The position numbers and the translations under genes were made by a program. A stretch of DNA of 64,000 nt from UBA1309 sp047605645 (GTDB taxonomy: Bacteria > Bacteroidota > Bacteroidia > Bacteroidales > Dysgonomonadaceae): contig JASGFJ010000018.1 in NCBI GenBank assembly GCA_047605645.1, positions 30,182 to 94,181 on the forward strand, read 5' to 3'. This document shows, one piece after another, positions 1 to 8,736 of the stretch; positions within the stretch are counted from its first letter, which is position 1, and every line of letters begins with the position of its first letter. The notes below the pieces were generated by a model. That model was not told the origin of the DNA. It searched no databases and was given only the letters and a program-made list of their open reading frames with translations.

Positions 1-444
1 GCAGAGAAGCGCATATTGAAGGACTCTTGCAAAAAGCAAGAGGCTAGAATGCAGAAAACGTTTGAATTTCTGGAAGATAACATTGTCCCTCTTACATTGA
101 AAACAGCAGCCGGCGCTTTTAGCCCCGCAAGCCTTATTGGAGGAAGTTTTGCCCAACCATCAGGATCGACTCAGAAATCAGGTTTTATTTCCGGCCTTAT
201 GCCCAAAGGTCTTCTGGCATTTGCCGCCAGAACCGCTTTAGGCTTACTCATCGGCAAGAAAGCAGGCAGCAGTAAGAATAGTCCTACCGGAAATGCCGCA
301 ACAAGTATAGCGACCAAAATCGCAGGAAAAGCTTTCCCGATTGCCATCCCGGTGGCAACAATTGCCTGGAAACTTACGAAACCTTACATAACCTCTTATG
401 CAAAGAAAAAGGCTCTTTCTTTATTTAAAAGAAAAAAGAAATAG
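1..444 (+). CDS. Hypothetical protein, 5' end outside the window
   Basis: The reading frame is open from base 1, so the gene probably starts upstream of the window; TTG at 16 and ATG at 49 are only possible internal starts. The visible ~147 residues begin polar and charged, then become rich in Ala, Gly and small hydrophobic residues, with two stretches (about residues 75-85 and 110-125 of the visible part) that could be membrane-associated helices. The end is strongly basic (lysine/arginine run before the stop). I do not recognise the family. It is followed by a strong hairpin terminator. Function unknown; the amphipathic, basic tail suggests membrane association but that is inference. Confidence 0.6.
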   Translation, partial: AEKRILKDSCKKQEARMQKTFEFLEDNIVPLTLKTAAGAFSPASLIGGSFAQPSGSTQKSGFISGLMPKGLLAFAARTALGLLIGKKAGSSKNSPTGNAATSIATKIAGKAFPIAIPVATIAWKLTKPYITSYAKKKALSLFKRKKK

Positions 445-480
445 CGAATCTTTCTAATCAAAAACTGAAGTAAAACTAAA

Positions 481-522
481 AAAAATCCCTTGTTCTGCAC
501 AAAGACAGTTCAAGGGATTTTT
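481..522. terminator. Bidirectional intrinsic terminator
   Basis: A 12-bp perfect stem (AAAAATCCCTTG / CAAGGGATTTTT) with an 18-nt loop carries an A run on one side and a T run on the other. It sits between the rightward gene ending at 444 and the leftward small ORF ending at 555, so it can end transcription from both sides. Confidence 0.85.
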
Positions 523-554
523 AGTATATCTATTCGGTGTAAGCACCTCCGGAA

Positions 555-746
555 TTATCGGCTGCGGTATTCTTTCAGAGCATAATAACAAATATTCGCA
601 TTATGCAGCTTCTCCACCATTGTATTGCGACGGAATACATCGTTCTTTCCGTTTTTCACATGAGAGCCTTTCCGCCCGAAACACGCCGCCGGTTCATAAA
701 GAAACGGATTTCGAATCATCTGTTGAGAAATCCACAGATCGTACAT
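555..746 (-). CDS. Small conserved-looking hypothetical protein (63 aa)
   Basis: A 63-residue frame starting at ATG lies 56 bp downstream of the ppc stop on the same strand and ends just before a bidirectional terminator. Its composition is that of a folded soluble protein rather than chance translation: aromatic and charged residues alternate (MYDLWISQQ near the start, FGRKGSHVKNGK in the middle, ICYYALKEY near the end). I do not recognise the family and see no signal peptide or membrane segment. The position suggests co-transcription with ppc. It could be a chance frame, but the protein-like composition and terminator placement favour a real gene. Confidence 0.5.
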   Translation of the reverse strand: MYDLWISQQMIRNPFLYEPAACFGRKGSHVKNGKNDVFRRNTMVEKLHNANICYYALKEYRSR

Positions 747-802
747 GTCGATTTCCGGCTCGATAAGAATCCATTTTTACAATTATCCGGCAAGGCTGCA
801 AA

Positions 803-3436
803 TTACCCGGTATTACGCGTTCCCGCAGCAATGCCCGAGATAGTAACCATCAATGCTTGCTCAAGTTCCGGCAAAGATTCTTCTCTTCTCCGGCTTCTAT
901 AAAGCAATTCTACCTGAAGCAGGTTCAGAGGATCGGTGTAAATATTCCTGACGGCAACAGAGCTTGCCACTTCCGGTAGATTCTCCATCAAGCTCTTATC
1001 GTGAGCTATATCCAACACCGTTTGTATATCTTCTTTCAATTGTTGTCGCAAATAATCTCCCAGATAAAGCAGATTCTCATCTACTAGACGCTGATCGTAA
1101 TAGGAAGAAATACGGGTATCTGTTTTTGCAAATACCATTTCCAGCATACTGATACGGGTCTTGAAAAATGGCCAATCCTTATACATAGCTTCCAGCTTAT
1201 CCATTTTTCCACCTTCAATCAGTTGCCGCAAAGCTTTTCCTGCACCTAACCAAGCGGGAAGCATCAGACGGTTTTGCGACCATCCGAATATCCACGGAAT
1301 AGCTCTCAGGCTCTCGACACCACCATTGGGTCGTCTTTTTGCGGGACGGGAGCCCAGTGGAAGTTTCGCCAGCTCCGCTTCAGGAGTAGCCTGATAGAAA
1401 TAGGGGATAAAATCGGGTGTACCCCGGACAATACCCTGATATTCCTTGCAGGAAACATCAGATAATTCGTCCATCACTTCACGCCATTCATTCTTGGGTA
1501 CAGGCGGAGGAAGGAGGTTCGCTTCCAATATAGCATCGACATACAGATTAAGAGTTGTCACGGCCACTTTGGGTAAACCAAGTTTGAAGCGGATCATTTC
1601 TCCTTGTTCCGTTACACGCAGCCCTCCTTTAAGCGAACCGGGAGGCTGAGAGAATAAGGCATCCTGAGCCGGTGCACCGCCTCGTCCGATTGTTCCGCCT
1701 CGTCCATGAAACAAAGTCAATGTGATGCCGGCCTCTTCGCTCAATCCGATTAAAGCCTCCTGTGCTCTGTATTGAGCCCATCCCGCAGCAATTGCTCCCG
1801 CATCTTTGGCAGAATCGGAGTAGCCAATCATCACCATCTGACGGTTATTGATCACTCCCCGGTACCAATTGATGGCGAAAAGCTGCTTCATAATGCTTTC
1901 CGCATTGTTCAAGTCGTTGAGTGTCTCAAACAAAGGAGCAACGGGTAAGGTATAAGGTGTTCCGGCTTCTTTCAGCAGAAGATGTACTGCCAATATATCA
2001 GAAGGAGTACGGGTCATCGAAATCACATAGGCAGCAACCGCTTCACGCGGTGTTGCTGCAATAACCCGACAAGTATCAAGCACCTCTTTTGTTTCGGGTG
2101 TCGGATTCCAGTTCAGAGGAATTAACGGGCGTTTAGAGTTTAATTCCCGAATAAGGAATGCCTGCTTTTCATCCTCCGACCAGCTTTCGTAATCTCCTAA
2201 ACCCAGATAACGGGTGAGTTCGGACAAAGCTTCTGTGTGGCGGGTACTTTCCTGACGAATATCGACCTTCACCAGCGTCACACCAAAGCAGCAGACGCGG
2301 CGCAGGGTATCCAGCAGGTGGTCATTGGCAATCATGGCCATTCCGGATTCAACCAACGAGACATAGCTATGATAGAGCGGCTCCCAGAGTTGTTCGGTTT
2401 CAGTAATAATATCTTTGGGTTCAACCGGACGGTTATCCAGAAGTGCATCCAGGTAATGGATCGTATTTTGAAGCTTAGTCCGGAGGACTTTCATGTATTC
2501 GCGATAAGGCTCCTGCGTATCGCTTCCGACCAGACGACGAAACTCGTCCGTACACAAGGCCATAGACAATTCAGTGACAAGCACCTGGATATCTTTCAAA
2601 AAAAGAGTCGCTGCCCGATGACGGCTACGCAGAAGCACCTCAGAAGTGACAACAGCCGTTACATTCGGATTCCCGTCTCTATCGCTCCCCATCCATGTAG
2701 TGAACTGAATCGGGTGTGCATTCACCGGGAAGGAAAATCCGACCACCTCCTTCATTTGTTCATCAAGTTCACGAATAAAAGCAGGAACGGCATCCCAGAG
2801 ACTCGATTCAATGACATCATATCCCCATTTAGCTTCCTCAATAGGAGTAGGACGGTTTTGCCGAATCTCATCCGTAAACCAATATTGCGTAATTATCTGC
2901 TTTAATCTACGCAGGATTTGTTGTTTTTCATAATCCACCAAATCGTCGTGATCAAGTTCATGCAGACAGGCATTCACTTCGTTCAGTTTATTAATCAGCG
3001 ATCTTCTGTTAATCTCTGTAGGATGAGCAGTCAACACCAAATCTATCGAAATATCGGATATCGCTTTTTTAAACTGTTCGTCAGAAACGCCTCCTTCTTT
3101 CAGTTTAAAATACACTTCTTTCAGATTAACAGGATTGACCGCAGCCGAACCATGAGTCGAAATTCCCTCATATTGTTCTGCCGTATTGGATAGATTGAGA
3201 AATTGGTTGAAAGCTTTGGCTATCGGAAGAATCTCTTTATCGGGCAGGTTCTGAAGAGTCTGCACCAATTTAGTCCGTTGACTGTCATCACCCGAATGGG
3301 AAGTTTTAGACATTTGCCTAACAGATTCCAGAAGTTCATAGGTTTGCTCTCCCATGGACTCTTTCACCACCTCTCCAAGCATCTGACCAAGCATATTGAT
3401 ATTTTTGCTTTTCAGTGAGTGTTTCTTTTCCTTCAT
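803..3436 (-). CDS. ppc: Phosphoenolpyruvate carboxylase
   Basis: Catalyses bicarbonate addition to phosphoenolpyruvate giving oxaloacetate, an anaplerotic cytosolic enzyme. The 877-residue product matches the usual size. Hallmarks visible are LTAHPTE (catalytic His) in the first fifth, GYSDSAKDAG and the FHGRGG...GRGGAP loop in the second half, and the conserved C-terminal RNTG. The frame extends 26 codons upstream to 3514, but that extension is AT-rich and hydrophobic; the ATG at 3436 (MKEKKH) gives a normal N-terminus. It is the second-last gene of the leftward block, separated from the upstream regulator by about 160 bp, so it may have its own promoter. Many Bacteroidales use PEP carboxykinase for this step, so a full ppc is a useful lineage marker. 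Confidence 0.95.
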   Translation of the reverse strand: MKEKKHSLKSKNINMLGQMLGEVVKESMGEQTYELLESVRQMSKTSHSGDDSQRTKLVQTLQNLPDKEILPIAKAFNQFLNLSNTAEQYEGISTHGSAAVNPVNLKEVYFKLKEGGVSDEQFKKAISDISIDLVLTAHPTEINRRSLINKLNEVNACLHELDHDDLVDYEKQQILRRLKQIITQYWFTDEIRQNRPTPIEEAKWGYDVIESSLWDAVPAFIRELDEQMKEVVGFSFPVNAHPIQFTTWMGSDRDGNPNVTAVVTSEVLLRSRHRAATLFLKDIQVLVTELSMALCTDEFRRLVGSDTQEPYREYMKVLRTKLQNTIHYLDALLDNRPVEPKDIITETEQLWEPLYHSYVSLVESGMAMIANDHLLDTLRRVCCFGVTLVKVDIRQESTRHTEALSELTRYLGLGDYESWSEDEKQAFLIRELNSKRPLIPLNWNPTPETKEVLDTCRVIAATPREAVAAYVISMTRTPSDILAVHLLLKEAGTPYTLPVAPLFETLNDLNNAESIMKQLFAINWYRGVINNRQMVMIGYSDSAKDAGAIAAGWAQYRAQEALIGLSEEAGITLTLFHGRGGTIGRGGAPAQDALFSQPPGSLKGGLRVTEQGEMIRFKLGLPKVAVTTLNLYVDAILEANLLPPPVPKNEWREVMDELSDVSCKEYQGIVRGTPDFIPYFYQATPEAELAKLPLGSRPAKRRPNGGVESLRAIPWIFGWSQNRLMLPAWLGAGKALRQLIEGGKMDKLEAMYKDWPFFKTRISMLEMVFAKTDTRISSYYDQRLVDENLLYLGDYLRQQLKEDIQTVLDIAHDKSLMENLPEVASSVAVRNIYTDPLNLLQVELLYRSRRREESLPELEQALMVTISGIAAGTRNTG

Positions 3437-3596
3437 AAAAACATACTTATATTGTGATATACATAGTAAAGAATATGAAAAAAATATCTTTTCCGGTGCC
3501 TCTACAACGAGCACTAAATATTATTCCAAATCATTCTTTTACCATTCGTAAAGTTAAATAAAATATGGGTATAAAAAACCCAAACCAAAGAAAGAT

Positions 3597-4481
3597 TTAC
3601 CAATCAATCGCATCCGACATGGACATATAACCATGGCTAATGCAGTAAAAGGTGAGCCCGGAAACTGTTTTAATACCCAATTTTGCCGTAATATTCTTTC
3701 GATGGGAAAGTACGGTATTAAGACTTATGCCCAGTTTATCCGCAATTTCCTTATTGATATAGCCTGCAGCCACAAGTTTCAGAACATCCAGTTCTCGACT
3801 GGTCAGCTCTTTGTTTGGGGAAGAATCGGAAGCATGTACGTCATCCGCAATCATCTCTCTCCAGTTGTCTATTCCGGCTTTCTTCAGTTCTATAATTTTC
3901 GGATAAAGAATTTTATCACGGATTCGCTCATGCACGACCAATTCGCGCCACAAACTGTCGAGGCTGAAAAACACAGCATAAGCCAGATTTTCATTAAAGT
4001 TTCCTGACAAATGTTTGATAAGTATATTTTTTAGGTCAGACAATAAAGACGAAAGGTGTTCTTCCTGAATCTCTTCGATATCGGAATTTGCAACATATAA
4101 TTTCTTGAATTTATCAAAAAGTCGGCGAATCAACAACAACTGCTGGTTGGACGGATCACTCATCGCGATAAAAGCATTGAGATGCTTTTCTACATTCACG
4201 ATCTGCACATTCACCGTATAGGCATGCACTTGAGCCAGATACCCGACAATCTGGGAAATATCGAATGTCTGTAATTTCTTCTCCGGAAAATAATCCTCAT
4301 CCACAAAAGTATTAAGCAGTGTCAGAAAGAAATCACAGTGAATGGAATGAGCCGTGCAAACCTCTCCTATCGTTTGTTCTCCCATTCCCAACCGGATTCC
4401 GAAACGATAGATAAACGGGATCAACAGATGATTTTCGATAACAACATCCGACAACAAGGTATCCCTATGCAACAAAGCCAT
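3597..4481 (-). CDS. LuxR-type regulator with ScdA/Ric-like and hemerythrin-like N-terminus
   Basis: 294 residues. The last ~65 form a LuxR/GerE helix-turn-helix (LTSRELDVLKLVAAG, then NKEIADKLGISLNTV). The first ~55 resemble the ScdA_N (DUF542) domain of the iron-sulfur repair protein Ric/YtfE, but the CCGG metal motif is replaced by LGMGE. The middle (about 70-200) is helical and His-containing, with VHAYTV and HERIRDKILYP resembling hemerythrin H...E..LFP motifs. A regulator that senses oxygen, NO or oxidative stress through a diiron-like domain is an inference. There is no REC domain, so it is not a classical response regulator. It starts 10 bp after the terC stop and is probably co-transcribed with it. 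Confidence 0.75.
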   Translation of the reverse strand: MALLHRDTLLSDVVIENHLLIPFIYRFGIRLGMGEQTIGEVCTAHSIHCDFFLTLLNTFVDEDYFPEKKLQTFDISQIVGYLAQVHAYTVNVQIVNVEKHLNAFIAMSDPSNQQLLLIRRLFDKFKKLYVANSDIEEIQEEHLSSLLSDLKNILIKHLSGNFNENLAYAVFFSLDSLWRELVVHERIRDKILYPKIIELKKAGIDNWREMIADDVHASDSSPNKELTSRELDVLKLVAAGYINKEIADKLGISLNTVLSHRKNITAKLGIKTVSGLTFYCISHGYMSMSDAIDW

Positions 4482-4491
4482 TTTTTATATC

Positions 4492-5340
4492 TTATTTTGT
4501 TTGATTTTTATCATGTTCATCCAGCATTCTGGAATCTCTAAGCTGAACAGGCTCTTTCGAGTTTTTCCGCATCTTCATATTGAAAAACTCAACTAACAAC
4601 GAGAATGCAATAGCGAAATAAATATATCCTTTGGGGATTTCAGTCACTTCTACTCCCAACAGGTTCACATGCGCCAGATGAGAAGCTTCAGCGAGCAACA
4701 TCACCCCTATCAGAATGAGAAACGACAAGCCAAGCATCTGAATAGTCGGATGCGTATTCACGAAACGGCTGACCGGACCTGAAAAGACCAGCATGATAAC
4801 CACTGAGATTACCACCGCCAATACCATCACGGACATAGCACCGGCATATCCAAAATCGCGGAAGCTGACTAAACCGACGGCCGTGAGAACACTATCGAAC
4901 GAGAAGACAATATCAAGAACAACTATCTGTGCAATAACGCCCCAGAAGTTGCTCTTTTGTTTGTTCAGCGAGACCGATTCCTCCTCGCCCTCCAACTTAT
5001 GATGTATTTCGGAAACGCTTTTGTATAATAAGAACAAACCTCCCAGAAGTATAATGACACTTTGCCCTGACACCCCGGCATGAAGCCAATCGGTATCTAT
5101 TACATAAAACGGCTCGGTGAGTTTCATCAACAGCGATATACAAAACAACAGGCCTATCCGAAACAACATGGCCAGCAGTAATCCCGTTCTACGGGCTTTC
5201 GGCTGTTCGTGTTCGGGAAGCCGTCCGGAAACAATAGACAAGAAAACAATATTATCCACCCCTAATACAATTTCGAGGAAGGTCAATGTCAACAAAGCCA
5301 TCCAAGCAGCAGGATGTAGAAAGATTTCTAAGAATTCCAT
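4492..5340 (-). CDS. TerC family integral membrane protein
   Basis: 282 residues with about seven hydrophobic helices. The family signature is present twice: LGVDNIVFLSIV near residue 27 and VLDIVFSFDSVLTAVG near residue 140, acidic motifs placed within membrane helices. TerC/YgdQ-type proteins are linked to metal (mainly manganese) export or to metalation of exported proteins; tellurite resistance is not implied by homology alone. It lies between the TrmH methylase (36 bp upstream) and the LuxR-type regulator (10 bp downstream), so it is likely part of an operon. The C-terminus is a short charged cytoplasmic tail. Confidence 0.88.
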   Translation of the reverse strand: MEFLEIFLHPAAWMALLTLTFLEIVLGVDNIVFLSIVSGRLPEHEQPKARRTGLLLAMLFRIGLLFCISLLMKLTEPFYVIDTDWLHAGVSGQSVIILLGGLFLLYKSVSEIHHKLEGEEESVSLNKQKSNFWGVIAQIVVLDIVFSFDSVLTAVGLVSFRDFGYAGAMSVMVLAVVISVVIMLVFSGPVSRFVNTHPTIQMLGLSFLILIGVMLLAEASHLAHVNLLGVEVTEIPKGYIYFAIAFSLLVEFFNMKMRKNSKEPVQLRDSRMLDEHDKNQTK

Positions 5341-5376
5341 ATAATCCTATTCGCTATTATTTAATCATTTAATCAT

Positions 5377-6141
5377 TTATTTGAAATTGCCGGTACTCCG
5401 GCGTCGGAATTCGGCACACACAATCGCTGTAGCAACAGCTACATTAAGCGATTCGGAGCTACTCCTGTCTGCGGGAAAAGTCGGAATATACAGTTTGTTC
5501 GTGACAAGCTGTTCTATTTCGGGGCGGATTCCATTGCCCTCATTTCCCATCAGGATGATCCCATTGGGGGACAAGGCCGTCCCATACATATCCTCTCCGT
5601 CCAGAAATGTCCCGTAAACAGGGATTCGGGGATGATTTCCCAACCATTCCTTCAGGTCAAGATAATGCACTCTTACCCGTGATAATGCTCCCATAGTAGC
5701 CTGTACTACTTTTGGGTTAAATGCATCGGCGGTATCGAAAGAGCAAAGAATATCTTCGATTCCATACCAGTCGGCCAACCGAATGATTGTTCCCAGATTA
5801 CCGGGATCCTGTATGCCATCAAGCATCAGCGTCAGAGACTGCTCCCAGGAAACTGTATCGAAGCGGTACCTTGGTATAACAAAAATACCAAGAACTTGTT
5901 GTGGCGTTTTCAAAAAACTAGCTTTCTTCAGCTCATCTTCGGTGACCTCAATCAGTTCATCTACGGGAGGAATCTTGTTGTCACGAAGATAACCGGAAGT
6001 GGCCAGCAACAAGCGACAAGACATTACGGAAAGCAATTCCGTTACCATCTTGTTCCCCTCTGCAACGAAAACACCTTCTTCCGTACGTCCCTTTTTATCT
6101 TTCAGGGACTGGATGTATTTTATTTTATTTTTACTGAGCAT
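5377..6141 (-). CDS. TrmH/SpoU family RNA 2'-O-methyltransferase
   Basis: 254 residues. The N-terminal ~90 residues form a SpoU substrate-binding domain (KNKIKYIQSL, then a FVAEG motif). The C-terminal ~150 form the trefoil-knot SPOUT methylase with its three motifs: DPGNLGTIIRLADWYG, the GNEGNGI loop and the S-E-S-L-N-V-A knot segment. It would transfer methyl from S-adenosylmethionine to a ribose 2'-OH in rRNA or tRNA; which nucleotide cannot be said. It follows serB by 23 bp and precedes terC by 36 bp. The short spacer before terC carries a tandem TTTAATCA repeat. Confidence 0.9.
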   Translation of the reverse strand: MLSKNKIKYIQSLKDKKGRTEEGVFVAEGNKMVTELLSVMSCRLLLATSGYLRDNKIPPVDELIEVTEDELKKASFLKTPQQVLGIFVIPRYRFDTVSWEQSLTLMLDGIQDPGNLGTIIRLADWYGIEDILCSFDTADAFNPKVVQATMGALSRVRVHYLDLKEWLGNHPRIPVYGTFLDGEDMYGTALSPNGIILMGNEGNGIRPEIEQLVTNKLYIPTFPADRSSSESLNVAVATAIVCAEFRRRSTGNFK

Positions 6142-6164
6142 TCTTCCTTTATGGCTGCTTCATT

Positions 6165-7397
6165 TTAGTTCAGCCAGTCGTTCACCAGCATTGAATCTTT
6201 GTATCCGAGGAAATACAGTATACCGTCAAGCCCGACAGTGGATAAAGATTGTCTCGCATTTTGCTTCACTTTCGGTTTGGCATGAAATGCAATACCTAAC
6301 CCTGCCACTTCAAGCATCGGAAGGTCATTGGCACCATCTCCCACTGCTACCGTCTGACGGATATCCACTTTTTCGACTTGGGCTATCAAGCGAAGCAATT
6401 CAGCCTTACGACGTCCGTCAACGATGTCTCCCAAGTGTTTTCCGGTGAGTTTTCCGTCCACAATTTCCAATTCATTGGCATATACGTAGTCAATTCCGTA
6501 TTTTTCCTTCAGGTAATTTCCAAAGTAAGTGAATCCTCCGGAAAGAATCGCAATCTTATAACCGCTCTTCTTCAGAACACGGATAAGACGTGTCATTCCC
6601 TCGGTAATCGGGAGATTTTCGGCAATTTCCTTCATCACCGATTCGTCCAGGCCTTTCAGCAGTCCGACTCTGCGGATAAAGCTTTCCTGAAAATCAATCT
6701 CTCCCCGCATTGCCGACTCAGTAATGGCACGCACCTCAGCCCCCACTCCGGCACGGTCGGCCAGTTCATCGATTACTTCGGTCTGAATCAAAGTCGAGTC
6801 CATATCAAAGCATATCAAGCGGCGCATCCTGCGATAAATATTGTCTTCCTGCAAGGCGATATCGATTTCCAGTTTGGATGATAATTCCAAAAACTCACGA
6901 CGCATTTCTTCTATATTGAGATCCACACCTCGGACAGAAAGCTCAATGCAGGAGTTATTGGGACGATCAGTCCTGTAAAGAGATACCCGGGCCGAGAGAC
7001 GAACAATCTTTTCAATATTCAGATTGTGTCTGAGAACAATGTCTGTAACCGCAGAAATCTGTCCTGCAGCGAGTTTTCGGCCGAGAATCGTTATAATAAA
7101 TTTGTTTTTCCCCTGCAAACTCACCCATTCCTCATACTGAGTCTTCGAGATAGGCTTAAATCGAATGTTTACGCCCAGCTCAGAGCTTTTGAATAACAGA
7201 TTCTTCATTATCTCTCCCGAATCGGTAGATTGTGCTTCAAACATGATTCCAAGAGAGAGCGTATGATGAATATTGGCCTGTCCCATATCCAGGATGGAAG
7301 CATTGTTGTCAGCCAGAATTTTTGTCAATGCAGCAGTTACTCCGGGACGGTCAGCCCCGGAAATACTTACCAGAATAATTTCGGTTGAACTTTCCAT
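6165..7397 (-). CDS. serB: Phosphoserine phosphatase with N-terminal ACT domains
   Basis: Hydrolyses phosphoserine to serine, the last step of serine synthesis. The ATG at 7397 gives 410 residues; a frame extension to 7442 runs into the upstream terminator stem and is unlikely to be translated. Residues ~1-190 form a tandem ACT-like region (start EIILVSISGADRPG), a regulatory amino-acid-binding fold. The rest is a HAD phosphatase: DMDST with the nucleophilic Asp, ILSGGF with Ser, a Lys in the KPKVKQNA segment, and VGDGANDL. Bacteroidota SerB usually has this architecture. A terminator upstream separates it from the aminotransferase; trmH follows 23 bp downstream. Confidence 0.95.
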   Translation of the reverse strand: MESSTEIILVSISGADRPGVTAALTKILADNNASILDMGQANIHHTLSLGIMFEAQSTDSGEIMKNLLFKSSELGVNIRFKPISKTQYEEWVSLQGKNKFIITILGRKLAAGQISAVTDIVLRHNLNIEKIVRLSARVSLYRTDRPNNSCIELSVRGVDLNIEEMRREFLELSSKLEIDIALQEDNIYRRMRRLICFDMDSTLIQTEVIDELADRAGVGAEVRAITESAMRGEIDFQESFIRRVGLLKGLDESVMKEIAENLPITEGMTRLIRVLKKSGYKIAILSGGFTYFGNYLKEKYGIDYVYANELEIVDGKLTGKHLGDIVDGRRKAELLRLIAQVEKVDIRQTVAVGDGANDLPMLEVAGLGIAFHAKPKVKQNARQSLSTVGLDGILYFLGYKDSMLVNDWLN

Positions 7398-7423
7398 GAT
7401 TGATAAAAAAGTTTTGAGTAGGT

Positions 7424-7469
7424 AAAAAAACAAGAAGAGCACGCGAACTATCCATATTCAGCGTGCTCT
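7424..7469 (-). terminator. Intrinsic terminator after the aminotransferase gene
   Basis: A perfect 9-bp stem (AGAGCACGC at 7436-7444 with GCGTGCTCT at 7461-7469) is followed, read leftward, by a T-rich run (complement of 7424-7430). It lies between the aminotransferase stop at 7484 and the serB start at 7397, so serB probably has its own promoter or is reached by readthrough. Confidence 0.8.
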
Positions 7470-7483
7470 CCATTTATTATTTG

Positions 7484-8677
7484 TCAATTTAATTTTTCTA
7501 AAGCTGTCTTGATTCGCCGGAAGGCCTCTTCCAAGTTTTCATCGGAAGTGGCATAAGAAAAACGAATATAGTCGGGAGCACAAAATGCCTTCCCGCCGAC
7601 ACACGCCACATGACCTTCTTCGAGAAGATACATCGCTAAATCGGCAGAATCGGAAATCAAGCGCCCGTTATAAGATTTTCCGAAGTAAGAACTACATTCC
7701 GGAAACAAATAGAAGGCTCCTTCGGGAATATTCACCTTGAAACCCGAAATATCTTTCGCCAAATGCACCACCAAATCGCGACGGCGTTCGAAGGCGACAC
7801 GCATCTCCTCCACACATTCCAAAGTTCCCAAATAAGCTGCTTCTGCTGCTTTTTGAGCGATGGATGACGGGCCGGAGCTGTATTGTCCCTGCAGTTTGTT
7901 GCAAGCTGCCACCAACCATTTAGGTCCGGCAAGCCAGCCTAATCTCCATCCGGTCATTGCATAGGCTTTAGACACTCCGTTAACAATAGCTACCCGGTCG
8001 TTGATGTTTGCAAACTGAGCAATACTCTCATGACGTCCACGATAGTTGATATGTTCGTATATCTCATCCGAAATAACAAACACCTGAGGATATTTAGCGA
8101 GTACAGCAGCCAATTTTTCCAATTCTTCTTTTGAATAAATACTACCGGTCGGATTGGAAGGAGAACATAAGATAATCGCACGAGTCTTATCCGTAATGGC
8201 TGCCTCGAGCTGCTGTGGAGTGACTTTGAAATCCTGCGAAATACCAGCTTCAATAATGACGCTTTTTCCTTCTGCCAGTTTCACCATTTCCACATAACTG
8301 ACCCAGCATGGAGCAGGAATAATGACTTCGTCTCCGGGATTTATCAGGCAGAGTACAGCATTGCAGACAGCCTGTTTAGCTCCATTGGAACAAATAATTT
8401 GTTCCGGGGCGTAATCCAGTCCGTTTTCATTTTTCAACTTTTGAGAGATGGCTTTTCGCAATGACATATAGCCCGGTACAGGCGAATAGAAAGAGAAATT
8501 ATCATCTACAGCCTGTTTGGCTGCTTCTTTTATATGTTTGGGTGTGAAGAAATCAGGTTCACCAACACTTAAATTGATAACATCGATACCTTGTGCTTTC
8601 AATTCGGCACTTTTCTGAGACATTGCCAGAGTTTCCGAAACAGAAAGATTTGCTATACGTGCAGAAATTTGTTCCAT
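7484..8677 (-). CDS. Pyridoxal-phosphate aspartate aminotransferase (class I)
   Basis: 397 residues from the ATG at 8677 (an in-frame start two codons upstream is possible). Fold type I aminotransferase: SVGEPDFFTP near the N-terminus, SNGAKQAV, a SPSNPTGS loop, SDEIYEH with the PLP-contacting Asp and Tyr, the Schiff-base Lys in NGVSKAYAMTGWRLGW, and an RFSYATS segment with the carboxylate-binding Arg. It transfers the amino group between aspartate and 2-oxoglutarate; broader prephenate or other substrate use is possible in this subfamily. A strong terminator follows. It is downstream of the Bax-inhibitor gene by 59 bp. Confidence 0.9.
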   Translation of the reverse strand: MEQISARIANLSVSETLAMSQKSAELKAQGIDVINLSVGEPDFFTPKHIKEAAKQAVDDNFSFYSPVPGYMSLRKAISQKLKNENGLDYAPEQIICSNGAKQAVCNAVLCLINPGDEVIIPAPCWVSYVEMVKLAEGKSVIIEAGISQDFKVTPQQLEAAITDKTRAIILCSPSNPTGSIYSKEELEKLAAVLAKYPQVFVISDEIYEHINYRGRHESIAQFANINDRVAIVNGVSKAYAMTGWRLGWLAGPKWLVAACNKLQGQYSSGPSSIAQKAAEAAYLGTLECVEEMRVAFERRRDLVVHLAKDISGFKVNIPEGAFYLFPECSSYFGKSYNGRLISDSADLAMYLLEEGHVACVGGKAFCAPDYIRFSYATSDENLEEAFRRIKTALEKLN

Positions 8678-8736
8678 CACCAAGAGTTATTAGTTTATTA
8701 AATTACGGATATATAATTGAGTAAATTCAAATTCAA

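Noticed and set aside
603..902. 99-codon rightward frame overlapping ppc and the small ORF
   Set aside because: Antisense to ppc for a third of its length; composition is that of a shadow frame.
2237..2905. 222-codon rightward frame inside ppc
   Set aside because: Fully antisense to strongly conserved ppc codons, with no family resemblance.
3565..3582. Short TGGGT / ACCCA hairpin between the LuxR-type gene and ppc
   Set aside because: Only five base pairs; too weak to call a terminator.
5350..5380. Tandem TTTAATCA repeat before the TrmH stop
   Set aside because: Too short and few copies for CRISPR or a regulatory array; likely simple AT-rich slippage.
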